Assembly: GCA_019359125.1 (NCBI GenBank)
Contig: JAHHHY010000006.1
Coordinates: 146,030 to 210,029 of the forward strand
From: Pleurocapsa minor GSE-CHR-MK 17-07R
GTDB lineage: Bacteria > Chloroflexota > Anaerolineae > Aggregatilineales > Phototrophicaceae
Direction of reading: 5' to 3'
DNA length: 64,000 bases
In this document: positions 9,050 to 16,943 of the stretch, piece by piece
How the letters are laid out: each line of letters starts with the position of its first letter
How positions within the stretch are numbered: the first letter of the stretch is position 1
Notes under the pieces: generated by a model
The model's input: only the letters and a program-made list of their open reading frames with translations
What the model was told of the DNA's origin: nothing
Databases searched by the model: none
Position numbers and translations under genes: made by a program

Positions 9050-9697
9050 TCAAATGGACGAAATCCCGCCTGCCAGCCGATCATACACGTCGCGCAGCAG
9101 ACGCAGCATATAGCCCTCGGCGGGGCAGCCCAGCGCGCCATCCTGCACATAATCAGGCGTCGGCGCGCCCGGACGGAGCACGATCAGCCCGGCGCGGCCA
9201 TACGCTGTATACACCACCTGCACCGACCATGTCTCGCTGTGGTGCACATAAGGCGTGCTGGCAGGCGCGACCGTGACCGTGTTCATCAGCCAGTCGGCAT
9301 ACACCGCCCGAAAGTCGGCCGGGGCGCGCCCGCGCATGGTGGCATAGGCCAGCGCATGCAGCACGTCGCTGAAGCCCGCCGCCGCAAAGTCGATTTCCTC
9401 GTCATGCAGGCCAACGGCATTGTTGATGCTGGTCAGGGTTTCGCGGAAGAAATGGGTCAGGCCGGGCAGCAGCGCCAGCCAGTTTAACGGCGGGACACCC
9501 CCCGGCACACGCTCCAGCACGGCGGATTTGAGGGCGTTCAGGCTGGCCCCGGCGTCGGCGCTGTCGATGCGCCCCAGGCCGGCGAAGTCTTTGGGGTGAA
9601 ACAGGCCGAGGCCGAAATCGGGCGGCAGCGCGTGGGCGGCCTGATACGAGGTCAGCGGCACAAACTCGCGGGCGACGCCGTCGATGACGAGCTGCAT
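9050..9697 (-). CDS. Conserved-context hypothetical protein of the NurA/HAS cluster
   Basis: A 215-residue soluble protein without signal peptide or membrane helices. Its ATG overlaps the stop of the HAS-barrel gene by one base (TGATG), so the two are translationally coupled. I see no catalytic motif I can name; the sequence is rich in aromatic and small residues, with a helical middle (PPLNWLALLPGLTHFF). Its position as third gene behind a NurA nuclease and a HAS-barrel protein suggests that it works with them in DNA end processing. That is inference from context only. Confidence 0.65.
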   Translation of the reverse strand: MQLVIDGVAREFVPLTSYQAAHALPPDFGLGLFHPKDFAGLGRIDSADAGASLNALKSAVLERVPGGVPPLNWLALLPGLTHFFRETLTSINNAVGLHDEEIDFAAAGFSDVLHALAYATMRGRAPADFRAVYADWLMNTVTVAPASTPYVHHSETWSVQVVYTAYGRAGLIVLRPGAPTPDYVQDGALGCPAEGYMLRLLRDVYDRLAGGISSI

Positions 9698-10311
9698 CAG
9701 CGCATCGTTTCGGGCGGGGCGATCAGCGTCAGCACATGATGCAGGCGTTTCAGGTCATGGCCCAGCAGGCGGGCCGCCGCGCGTCCGCACAGCACCTTGT
9801 AGGCATACGGGTCCGCCTGGCACTCGGCCGACAGGTTGATGGCGGCGGCCAGCAGCTCATCGGGCTGGGCATCGCGCGCGTTCAGGATCAGGCGGATGAA
9901 ATCGGTCTGCGCGGTGAAGAAGCGAATCTCGCCGTCATCCATGCAGGTGACTTCCGTCAGGCTCATCGGCGGGCGCGGTGGCAGGTTGTAGAAACAGCGA
10001 CCGTTTTCCGCAAAGCCGACGTTGATGACGCCGATTTCCACCGGCACCATACGGTTCTCGCGCTGGTCATACAGCGTGCTGTTGTCCACCGCCGAGGCCA
10101 TCACCAGCTCGCGGGCCAGCGGGTCGTCGTCGATGCGCACGGTGTAGATCAGCCCGACCGCCTGAATCGAGCCGGATTCGTCCAGCGGCACCTTCACAAA
10201 CGTGCCGAAGCTCTGGCTGCCATTGATCATGCTGCTGCGCGTGCCGCAGTCGAAGCCAATGGTGCTGGCGCGCAGCACACGCCCCACAACAGCCTGCCCG
10301 TGTTCAGTCAT
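9697..10311 (-). CDS. HAS-barrel-like protein (HerA N-terminal type) without ATPase domain
   Basis: The 204-residue protein begins VVGRVLRASTIGFDCGTR and continues with GTFVKVP...AVGLIYTVRIDDD and a PVEIGVINVGF strand pair. This resembles the HAS-barrel domain that precedes the FtsK-like ATPase in HerA helicases. No Walker motif follows, so the motor domain is absent from this polypeptide. It sits 34 bp downstream of a nurA-like gene and overlaps the next gene by one base. NurA and HerA normally form a 5' end-resection complex, and a standalone barrel would be an adaptor or a split HerA. The ATPase could lie elsewhere in the genome. The assignment is moderate. Confidence 0.6.
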   Translation of the reverse strand: MTEHGQAVVGRVLRASTIGFDCGTRSSMINGSQSFGTFVKVPLDESGSIQAVGLIYTVRIDDDPLARELVMASAVDNSTLYDQRENRMVPVEIGVINVGFAENGRCFYNLPPRPPMSLTEVTCMDDGEIRFFTAQTDFIRLILNARDAQPDELLAAAINLSAECQADPYAYKVLCGRAAARLLGHDLKRLHHVLTLIAPPETMR

Positions 10312-10345
10312 CCTGATTTTCCTTCATGCTCATCCCTCATGGCCC

Positions 10346-11572
10346 TCAGCCCAGCCGGTGCGACTGCCGGCCAGCCCGTGCCATCCCTTTGCTCTCCAGC
10401 TTGACCGAGCGTTCCGGGTCCATGCTTTCCTGGCGCATGGCCACGCGCACCATTTCGTCCAGCTGGCTCTTTTCGACCGGCTTCACAAACGCCAGTTCGT
10501 CGGCGCGTGTCATCGCATACGGATACTTTTCGCGCCCCTGCACGGCGCACTGCGCCACCAGCACCGCCTGCAAGGCCGAGACTGCGCGGGCATTCTGCGC
10601 CACCCACATCGGAATCTCGACACGGGCGATCTGCGGGCGGATATCGCCCACGTTGATATAGAAGAAGGCGATTTCGAAAGCCGAATTCAGCTTACCATAG
10701 GTCGCGTTCTGCGGAGAATTCTGCGCGAACAGGGCCGAGCGCTCGCCGTAGCCCAGCACCCTGGCGAACAGGTCGGCGTCGGTCACGCCTTCGGCCGCGC
10801 CATTGGTCTTCAGATTGTCATCGGTGATTTCGTCCGGCTCCAGCTGAAGCAGGTGCAGCAGGCTGACCACGCTGGTGCTGCGCGTGCGGGCGATGTAGCC
10901 GGCCAGCACTGCATCGGCCGCATACAAATCGGCCAGGCCATCCAGATACTGCTTTTCCAGCGAGACGGCCTCGCTGATTTCCGTCGGGCTGAAAAACTTC
11001 AGCAGGCCGCCGTCGTGCAGCGCGAAAATCGCCGCCTGCGGAAACTGCGCGGCGCGCTGGTGGGCGTGCGCGGCCAGCTGCTGAATCTCGGCGATGGTGC
11101 GGCGGGCATTGATGGTCGGGTTGGTGACCGTGCGGCCGTCTTTGTCTTCCAGCAGGGTGTCGGTATAGGCCAGCTCCGGCAGGGTCATCTGTTCGGGGAT
11201 GTGGGGCAGGCCGTAAAAGGTGGTGAACACGCCGATGTTGGTCAGGTAATACAGCGCCGCGCCATGCGGATCGGGGTAAATCTGGCTGCCATCGGCGGCG
11301 ATCAGGGCCGCTTCCGGGGGAATCTCGCCAGAGCGCGCCCGCAGGTTGGGCGCTTCGTCATAGGGCGGGGGCACATGCGCCGCGCCGCGATAGCCGCTCA
11401 CGGACGGGTCGCGCACCAGCTTTACCCAGTCGCGCACCCGGTCGGCATCGCCCGCCGCGTGATACCACGCCAGCGCGGTCGCCAGTCGGCTGGTCAGGGT
11501 ATGCGCGCGGTGGCCCAGATAGCCTCCCATCGTTTGCACCTGGCTGATCAGCTTGACGAACTCCAGCGACAT
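10346..11572 (-). CDS. nurA: NurA-domain 5'-3' nuclease
   Basis: A 408-residue protein of the NurA family, Mn-dependent single- and double-strand 5'-3' nucleases that act with HerA in DNA break resection. The diagnostic element is ALIAADGSQIYPDPHG at about residue 90, with the catalytic Asp of the DGSQ motif. A second conserved acidic segment, FALHDGGLLKFFS, follows near residue 180, and a late FEIAFFYINVGDIRPQIARV strand lies near 310. The length is typical. It is the first gene of the set NurA, HAS-barrel protein, unknown protein, all on the minus strand. The start is an ATG at 11572. Confidence 0.85.
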   Translation of the reverse strand: MSLEFVKLISQVQTMGGYLGHRAHTLTSRLATALAWYHAAGDADRVRDWVKLVRDPSVSGYRGAAHVPPPYDEAPNLRARSGEIPPEAALIAADGSQIYPDPHGAALYYLTNIGVFTTFYGLPHIPEQMTLPELAYTDTLLEDKDGRTVTNPTINARRTIAEIQQLAAHAHQRAAQFPQAAIFALHDGGLLKFFSPTEISEAVSLEKQYLDGLADLYAADAVLAGYIARTRSTSVVSLLHLLQLEPDEITDDNLKTNGAAEGVTDADLFARVLGYGERSALFAQNSPQNATYGKLNSAFEIAFFYINVGDIRPQIARVEIPMWVAQNARAVSALQAVLVAQCAVQGREKYPYAMTRADELAFVKPVEKSQLDEMVRVAMRQESMDPERSVKLESKGMARAGRQSHRLG

Positions 11573-11665
11573 AAGGTTTGTATTTTCTCACGATCCCGTC
11601 TATCGCACACAGTAGCACAGTCGTTCTAGCGTGTCAAGCGAGACGGGACGCGAGACGGCTGTTCT

Positions 11666-11695
11666 TTGCCCGTGCCACGGCGTGCGGGCTATACT
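11666..11695 (+). promoter_or_regulatory. Putative sigma70 promoter for the yitT-like gene
   Basis: TTGCCC at 11666-11671 is separated by 18 bp from TATACT at 11690-11695, 48 bp before the chosen ATG. The same TTGCCC -35 occurs before the Ser/Thr kinase gene. Confidence 0.45.
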
Positions 11696-11743
11696 AACGA
11701 AATATCGCAGCGAGTTTTCACAACGGGTACCGAAAGGGACCGC

Positions 11744-12676
11744 ATGGCCAGCGCAAACGCAGCATCCCTTCCTGGCAAGACCAAACGACGCGGCTTTCCG
11801 TGGCGCTTCATCCTTCAGATGGTGGCGCTGGTGCTGGGCGCATTTATCTCGGCCATCGCGGTCATCATCTTCGAGGCGCCCTTCAATATCGCGCCGGGCG
11901 GCGTGTCTGGCGTGGCGATCATCCTGAATGAGCTGGTGGGTACCCCCATCGGCCTGATTGTGCTGCTGGGCAATATCCCCATTCAGATCATCGGCTACCG
12001 GATGCTGGGCGGCTGGAAAGTCGTCGCCTCGACGGTGTTTACGGTGGTGCTGTATTCGCTCATGATCGACGTCCTGACGCCGTATTTTCCGCGCACAGGC
12101 ATCACTGACGACGTGTTCCTGAACGCGCTGTTCGGCGGCATCGTCGGCGGCATCGGCGCGGGCATCATCTACCGGGCGGGCAGCACGCTGGGCGGCACCT
12201 CGACGCTGGGGCGCATCCTCAGCGAGCGCTTTGGCATTCCGCTGAGCAGCAGCGCCTTGTACACCGACACGATCGTAATTGTCGCGGCTGCCGTGATTTT
12301 CGGCTGGGAGAGCGCGCTCTATGCCATGGTGACGCTGTTTGTGGCCGGCGCGGTGGCCGACTATATCCTGGAAGGCCCCAGCGTGGTGCGCACGGCCGTG
12401 GTCATCACCGACTATCCGCGCCCGGTGGCCGACGCCATCCTCAATGACATGCAGCGCGGCGTGACCGGCTGGGACGTGCGCGGCATGTTCACCGATCAGC
12501 CGCACACGGTGCTGTACGTCACCATCGGGCGGGCGCAGGTGAATACCCTGCGGCGCATCGTGTTCGAGGCTGACCCCAAAGCCTTTGTCGTGATCGGCCA
12601 GGCGCACAGCGCCTACGGTCACGGATTCAGGGAAGTGCGTGGCGCAGAACCGGAAGCCGGTGGAGGATCCAAATGA
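11744..12676 (+). CDS. YitT family membrane protein (DUF161 plus DUF2179)
   Basis: A roughly 310-residue membrane protein. Five hydrophobic helices occupy residues 25-190, including FEAPFNIAPGGVSGVAIILN, a conserved YitT motif, and GTSTLGRILSERFGIPLSS. A soluble C-terminal DUF2179 domain follows (RTAVVITDYPRPVADAILND...RGVTGWDVRGMFT...LYVTIGRAQVN). The ATG at 11744 has a good ribosome binding site (GAAAGGGA, 4 nt spacing), so longer in-frame starts are rejected. The stop overlaps the next start (ATGA), giving translational coupling to the dehydratase. Family members are uncharacterised transporters or exporters. The coupling hints at an amino-acid-related substrate, which is inference. Confidence 0.88.
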   Translation: MASANAASLPGKTKRRGFPWRFILQMVALVLGAFISAIAVIIFEAPFNIAPGGVSGVAIILNELVGTPIGLIVLLGNIPIQIIGYRMLGGWKVVASTVFTVVLYSLMIDVLTPYFPRTGITDDVFLNALFGGIVGGIGAGIIYRAGSTLGGTSTLGRILSERFGIPLSSSALYTDTIVIVAAAVIFGWESALYAMVTLFVAGAVADYILEGPSVVRTAVVITDYPRPVADAILNDMQRGVTGWDVRGMFTDQPHTVLYVTIGRAQVNTLRRIVFEADPKAFVVIGQAHSAYGHGFREVRGAEPEAGGGSK

Positions 12677-13641
12677 TTACGCTGCACGACATTCAGGCCG
12701 CACGCGAGCGCATCAGCGCGCATGTGCGCCACACGCCGATGCTCGACCTGCCCAACACGCTGACCGATCTGCCCTATCATCTGCGCCTGAAGCTGGAGAA
12801 TGCCCAGGTGGTGGGGTCGTTCAAGCCGCGCGGCGTATTCAACACGCTGCTGCAAATGGACAACGAGACGCGCACGCGCGGCGTGGTGGCGGCCTCCGGC
12901 GGCAATCACGGCCTGGCGCTGGCCTATGCCGCTAAACGCCTGAGCGTCCCTGCGACCGTGTTTCTGCCCGAATCGGCCACATCGGATCGTGTCGCGCGGG
13001 TGCAGGCCTGGGGCGCAGAAGTCATTCGCGTGGGCGCGAACTGGAACGATACGCATGCGCAGGCGACGGCCTATGCCGCCGAACACGGCCTGCCGTATGT
13101 CCATCCGTTTGACGCCGACAAGACGCTGGCCGGGCAGGGCACGCTGGGACTGGAAATTCTGGAAGATACGCCGGACGTGGACTGCATCCTGATCGCGATT
13201 GGCGGCGGCGGGCTGATTGCCGGCATGGCGCTGGCGCTGAAGACGCTTAAGCCCGATATCCGCATCATCGGTATCGAGCCGACCGGCGCGGCCAGCATGA
13301 AGGCCGCCGTGGACGCGGGCCGCGTGGTCGATCTGCCGGTCGTGAACACGATTGCCGATACGCTGGCCCCGCGTGCCGTCAGCGACCTGACGCTGGCGCT
13401 GACGCAGCAATATGTGGATGAGATTGTGCTGGTGAGCGATTCGGCGATGGTCGAGGGCATGCGCTGGCTGTGGAAGAATACCAATCAGCTGGTGGAGCCG
13501 TCCGGCGCGGCAGCCGTGGCCGCCATCCAGACCGGCGCGGTCGATGTGACCGGCTATGCCTGTCCGGTGGCGCTGGTGTGCGGGGGCAATGCCGCCGCTG
13601 ACAGCGTGTTTGAGGCGTACGCGGCGGCTGCAAAGAATTGA
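12673..13641 (+). CDS. PLP-dependent threonine/serine dehydratase-like enzyme
   Basis: A 322-residue fold-type II PLP enzyme. The lysine that binds PLP lies in GSFKPRGVFN (about residue 55), the substrate/phosphate loop is ASGGNHGLALAYAA, and the glycine loop for the cofactor phosphate is IGGGGLIAGMA. Late conserved elements are VEPSGAAAVAAI and VCGGNAA. The length matches short catabolic threonine dehydratases or serine racemases, without the ACT regulatory domain of biosynthetic IlvA. The likely reaction is deamination of threonine to 2-oxobutanoate or serine to pyruvate. The start overlaps the upstream yitT-like stop by 4 nt. Whether it is a dehydratase, racemase or hydroxyaspartate enzyme cannot be settled here. 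Confidence 0.88.
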   Translation: MITLHDIQAARERISAHVRHTPMLDLPNTLTDLPYHLRLKLENAQVVGSFKPRGVFNTLLQMDNETRTRGVVAASGGNHGLALAYAAKRLSVPATVFLPESATSDRVARVQAWGAEVIRVGANWNDTHAQATAYAAEHGLPYVHPFDADKTLAGQGTLGLEILEDTPDVDCILIAIGGGGLIAGMALALKTLKPDIRIIGIEPTGAASMKAAVDAGRVVDLPVVNTIADTLAPRAVSDLTLALTQQYVDEIVLVSDSAMVEGMRWLWKNTNQLVEPSGAAAVAAIQTGAVDVTGYACPVALVCGGNAAADSVFEAYAAAAKN

Positions 13642-13669
13642 TGCGTGTTTCGCGGGAAAAAAATGTAAC

Positions 13670-13693
13670 GGGCGCCTCGCGAGGCGCCCCTAC
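13670..13693 (-). repeat. REP-like hairpin with CTAC (GTAG on minus strand)
   Basis: A perfect 20-nt palindrome (GGGCGCCTCG and its complement) is followed by CTAC at 13690-13693. Read on the minus strand this is GTAG followed by a hairpin, the REP element layout. It faces an identical copy at 13778. Confidence 0.7.
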
Positions 13694-13777
13694 AAAATCC
13701 AAATTTGTCAGGTAGAAACAGACATGTGCGGTGTCAGGCGTCAAGACAGATCATCGTCACCTGTCGAATCCGCCGTC

Positions 13778-13801
13778 GTAGGGGCGCCTCGCGAGGCGCC
13801 C
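13778..13801 (+). repeat. REP-like hairpin with GTAG
   Basis: GTAG at 13778-13781 is followed by the same 20-nt palindrome as at 13670. Together they form an inverted pair with an 84-bp spacer, as in REPINs. Confidence 0.7.
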
Positions 13802-13816
13802 GCCGGACCCAATCTC

Positions 13817-13842
13817 AGGGACAACGCCTGCGTTGTCCCTAC
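13817..13842 (-). repeat. REP-like hairpin with CTAC, different stem
   Basis: An 11-bp stem (AGGGACAACGC and its complement) with a 2-nt loop ends in CTAC at 13839-13842. The stem is unrelated to the 13670/13778 copies except for the GGG next to the tetranucleotide. Confidence 0.65.
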
Positions 13843-13858
13843 CCCGATGTCTGTCGTT

Positions 13859-13882
13859 GTAGGGACGCGGCCCTCCGCGTCC
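13859..13882 (+). repeat. REP-like hairpin with GTAG, third stem
   Basis: GTAG at 13859-13862 is followed by the stem GGACGCGG / CCGCGTCC with loop CCCT. It faces the 13817 copy with a 16-bp spacer, forming a second inverted pair. Confidence 0.65.
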
Positions 13883-13901
13883 GCGGAACCAATCTGATTT
13901 T

Positions 13902-14756
13902 TTACCCCACCACCACGTGATTGCCGTCCATGTCGCGCAGCGAGAAGCCAGCGCCTTCTGGCGCCGTCTCGATGCCGGCTTCTGTCAGGCGGGCGCGCAG
14001 GGCGTCACGCCCCTCGGCATCCGGCACGAGAATCTGGAAAGCATGCAGGCCAATCACCCCTTCGGGCGGGCGGCGCGTGCCACCCCACACATTCAGCCCC
14101 AGATGATGATGATAGCCCCCGGCGGCCACGAACAGCGCGTTCCCAGGAAAGCGCACCATCGCGCCAAAGCCAAACGTCTCCACATAGAACTGGTGGGCCG
14201 CCTCCAGGCTGCTCACGTTCAGGTGCACATGGCCCATGTCGGTGGCCGGGGGGATGCCGCGCGTTTTGGGCGCTTTGTCGGCCTCTTCCAGCAGGCTGTC
14301 GAGATTCAGCGGCAGGGTGGACATTTGCAGCGCATCGCCGCTGTACGGCCACTCGTTGCGCGGCCGGTCGCGGTACAGCTCCAGCCCGATGCCATCCGGG
14401 TCGGCCAGATACAGCGCCTCGCTGACCAGATGGTCGGAGGCGCCCTGGAAGACGACATTGTGCAGCGCGAGGCGGCGCAGCAGCGCGGCCAGTTCGGGCC
14501 TGCCCGGCAGGCGAATCGCCGCGTGATACAGGCCGGTCGTGCCGCGTGGGCGATCCGGTGCAGCGGCCAGCTCGGTCAGAACCAAAAGCGGCGTGCTGCC
14601 GTCGGCCGACAGCGTGGCGGTGCTGCCGTCGCGCCCGATTTCATGCAGTCCCAGGTCATCGGCATAAAAATGCAGCGACCGCGACAGGTTACGTACGTTC
14701 AGATGCACCCAGCCCATGTGCGTTTCAGCGGGCAGGACGCGTGTAAGAGTGGTCAT
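13902..14756 (-). CDS. Two-domain VOC family dioxygenase (CatE-like)
   Basis: A 284-residue protein with two vicinal-oxygen-chelate domains, as in CatE catechol 2,3-dioxygenases. Domain one begins MGWVHLNVRNLSRSLHFYADDLGL and domain two MGHVHLNVSSLEAAHQFYVETFGF; each carries the metal-binding His. The segment DPDGIGLELYRDRPRNEW supplies the conserved Glu ligand and the arginine-containing motif typical of these proteins. It probably cleaves or modifies an aromatic diol, but the substrate is not deducible. It lies 17 bp downstream of the F420-type oxidoreductase on the same strand, so the pair may share a transcript. Confidence 0.85.
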   Translation of the reverse strand: MTTLTRVLPAETHMGWVHLNVRNLSRSLHFYADDLGLHEIGRDGSTATLSADGSTPLLVLTELAAAPDRPRGTTGLYHAAIRLPGRPELAALLRRLALHNVVFQGASDHLVSEALYLADPDGIGLELYRDRPRNEWPYSGDALQMSTLPLNLDSLLEEADKAPKTRGIPPATDMGHVHLNVSSLEAAHQFYVETFGFGAMVRFPGNALFVAAGGYHHHLGLNVWGGTRRPPEGVIGLHAFQILVPDAEGRDALRARLTEAGIETAPEGAGFSLRDMDGNHVVVG

Positions 14757-14773
14757 GATGCCTTGCTTTTCTG

Positions 14774-15379
14774 TTAGATGCGTACCAGTTTGTAGCTGAC
14801 GTTATTGCCCAGGCCGCGGCTGTAGCCCAGATGCACGATGAACTTCGCCAGATTGTCCAGATGCGCGGCGTCTTTCAGGCCGCCCGCATCCACCGGGTCG
14901 AGGCCGGCATCGCGAATCAGCGCGGCGGTTGTTTCCTTCGCGCCAGCATCATCGCCCACAAAGAACACGGTCGCCTGCGCCTCTGACGGCGGGCCGGAGA
15001 CGATGTGGTGGAAGATCGTGTTGAACGCCTTGACCACGTGCGCGCCGCGTGCCGCTTCCACAATCGCCTGCACCGAGGCGCTGTCCTCGTCGGCACCGCC
15101 GAAATTGTTGGTCAGGTCGATCAGCACCTTGCCCGCCAGCGAGTCGAACGAACCGAGCAGCGCGTTCGTCACCGACCAGGGTGTGGCCACCAGCAGCACG
15201 TCGGCAAAAGCGACGCCCTCGGCGTTGGTGCCGCCCTGCGCGTTGTGTCCCACTTCGGCGGCGATGGCACGGCCCTTGTCGGCCTCGCGCGAGCCAAAGA
15301 ATACGCTGTGCCCGGCCGCTGCCCAGCGTGTGCCGATGGCTTTGCCCATCTTGCCGGAGCCAATAATCGCGATCTTCAT
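14774..15379 (-). CDS. NADPH-dependent F420 reductase-like oxidoreductase
   Basis: A 201-residue single-domain Rossmann protein beginning MKIAIIGSGKMGKAIGTRWA, with SREADKGRAIA as the NADP 2'-phosphate-binding segment and a conserved VVKAFNTIFHH. This matches the F420_oxidored family, which includes F420H2:NADP oxidoreductases and metalloreductase-like enzymes. The ATG at 15379 was chosen because the glycine-rich loop follows at once and GGGAGAG precedes it. It is transcribed away from the cytochrome P450 gene across a 170-bp spacer containing a perfect inverted repeat. True F420 dependence cannot be shown from sequence alone. Confidence 0.82.
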   Translation of the reverse strand: MKIAIIGSGKMGKAIGTRWAAAGHSVFFGSREADKGRAIAAEVGHNAQGGTNAEGVAFADVLLVATPWSVTNALLGSFDSLAGKVLIDLTNNFGGADEDSASVQAIVEAARGAHVVKAFNTIFHHIVSGPPSEAQATVFFVGDDAGAKETTAALIRDAGLDPVDAGGLKDAAHLDNLAKFIVHLGYSRGLGNNVSYKLVRI

Positions 15380-15472
15380 AGTCCCATCTCTCCCTTGGTG
15401 TGTTGTCTGTTGTGTTTGACGCCGACGAGTCCGTTTTTCTGACGTTTTTACGGGTTTTATGACTGCCACTGC

Positions 15473-15502
15473 TTGACAGCCTGTCAGATTCAGGCGTACT
15501 AT
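15473..15502 (+). promoter_or_regulatory. Promoter of the cytochrome P450 gene with overlapping operator-like palindrome
   Basis: TTGACA (15473-15478) lies 18 bp before TACTAT (15497-15502). A 13-nt palindrome, TGACAG-C-CTGTCA (15474-15486), covers the -35 box, a position where a repressor dimer would block polymerase. The binding protein is unknown. Confidence 0.5.
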
Positions 15503-15549
15503 GGGTGATATTGCGTTATTTTTCACAATCTGTGAAAGGGAAATCCGCT

Positions 15550-16935
15550 ATGGCGGCTGCACAACCGATGGCTTCCGGCCCCAAAGGACACTGGTTCTGG
15601 GGATCGTTCACCGATTTTCGCCAGCGCAGGCTGGCTTTTTTGCGCGAGCTGGTGAGCTACGGCGGCACTGTCGGGCTGCGCTTCGGTCCGTTTCCGGTCT
15701 ATATGGCCAATTCGCCTGAGGCCATCCATCAGGTGCTGGTTACCGACGCCTCGAAATATCTCAAGTCGGTGGTGACGCGACGCACGCTGAAAAGCACGCT
15801 GGGTAATGGCCTGTTCATCAACGATGGCGAGTCGTGGAAGCGCCAGCGCCGCCTGGCCCAGCCCGCCTTTCACACCAAACGCATCAGCAGCTATGCCGAC
15901 GTGATGGTGCAGTCGGCCGAGCAGATGGCCAATACCTGGCAGTCGGGCGTGCCGGTGGCCATGCACCACGCCATGCCCCAGCTGACGATGGACATCATCA
16001 CGCGCACGATGTTCGGCGGCAGCCTGAGCGCCGACTTTAGCGACATTGGCGACAGCATCAGCCGCCTGCTGGAAATCATCATGGCCCGTTTTGACCGGCT
16101 GTACATGATTCCGGAGTGGATTCCCACGCGGGAAAATGTCGAGCTGAAGGGGATTGTGGCGCGGCTGGATAGCCTGATTCAGGGGTTCATCGAGGAACGG
16201 CGCGCGTCCGGCGAGGACCGCGGCGACCTGCTGGCCATGCTGCTGCTGGCGCAGGACGAGGACGGCTCTGGCGGCATGAGCGACGCGCAGGTGCGCGACG
16301 AATGCATGACGATTTTTGGCGCGGGCCACGAGACCACCGCCAACGCGCTGGCCTGGACCTGGTACGCGCTCTCGCAGTATCCCGACATCGAGGCGAAGCT
16401 GCATCACGAGCTGGATACTGTGCTGGCCGGGCGCGCGCCCACGCTGGCCGACCTGCCGCACCTGAAATACACCGAGATGGTGCTGAAAGAGGCGATGCGC
16501 ATGTATCCGCCGGCATGGGGCACCACGCGCGACGCGCTGGAAGATGTCATGCTGGAGGGCGTGCCGGTCAAAAAAGGGCAGACGGTGTTCGTGAATATCT
16601 ACGGCGTGCACATGAATCCGCAGTATTTCCCAAATCCCGACACATTCGACCCGGAGCGTTTCAGCCCGGAGAACGAAAAGTCGATTCCCAAATATGCTTA
16701 TCTGCCGTTCGGCGGGGGGCCGCGTGTGTGCATCGGCAATGCCTTCGCCATGATGGAGGCCAAGCTGATCGTGGCCACGCTGGCCCAGCGTTTCAGCCTG
16801 CGCGTCGCGCCCGGCCAGCAGGTCGTGCCGGAGACGGTCTTCACGCTGCGCACAAAATACGGCCTGTCGATGATCCCGCAGGCCCGCGCGACCGTCGCGG
16901 CATCCGCGCCCGCCGTAGCTGATCCCGCCCTGTAG
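15550..16935 (+). CDS. Cytochrome P450 monooxygenase
   Basis: A 461-residue soluble cytochrome P450. The I-helix oxygen-activation motif is GAGHETTANA (residues 257-266), the K-helix ExxR is EAMR (314-317), the meander motif is DPERFSP (about 367-373), and the heme-binding loop FGGGPRVCIGN contains the cysteine ligand Cys394. WKRQRR at about residue 96 fits the C-helix heme-propionate contact. No reductase or ferredoxin is fused or adjacent. The ATG at 15550 follows GAAAGGGAAA; an upstream in-frame TTG is less likely. The layout resembles bacterial fatty-acid or terpenoid P450s, but the substrate is unknown. Expression is probably controlled through the palindrome at 15474-15486. Confidence 0.96.
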   Translation: MAAAQPMASGPKGHWFWGSFTDFRQRRLAFLRELVSYGGTVGLRFGPFPVYMANSPEAIHQVLVTDASKYLKSVVTRRTLKSTLGNGLFINDGESWKRQRRLAQPAFHTKRISSYADVMVQSAEQMANTWQSGVPVAMHHAMPQLTMDIITRTMFGGSLSADFSDIGDSISRLLEIIMARFDRLYMIPEWIPTRENVELKGIVARLDSLIQGFIEERRASGEDRGDLLAMLLLAQDEDGSGGMSDAQVRDECMTIFGAGHETTANALAWTWYALSQYPDIEAKLHHELDTVLAGRAPTLADLPHLKYTEMVLKEAMRMYPPAWGTTRDALEDVMLEGVPVKKGQTVFVNIYGVHMNPQYFPNPDTFDPERFSPENEKSIPKYAYLPFGGGPRVCIGNAFAMMEAKLIVATLAQRFSLRVAPGQQVVPETVFTLRTKYGLSMIPQARATVAASAPAVADPAL

Positions 16936-16943
16936 CGAGAGGA

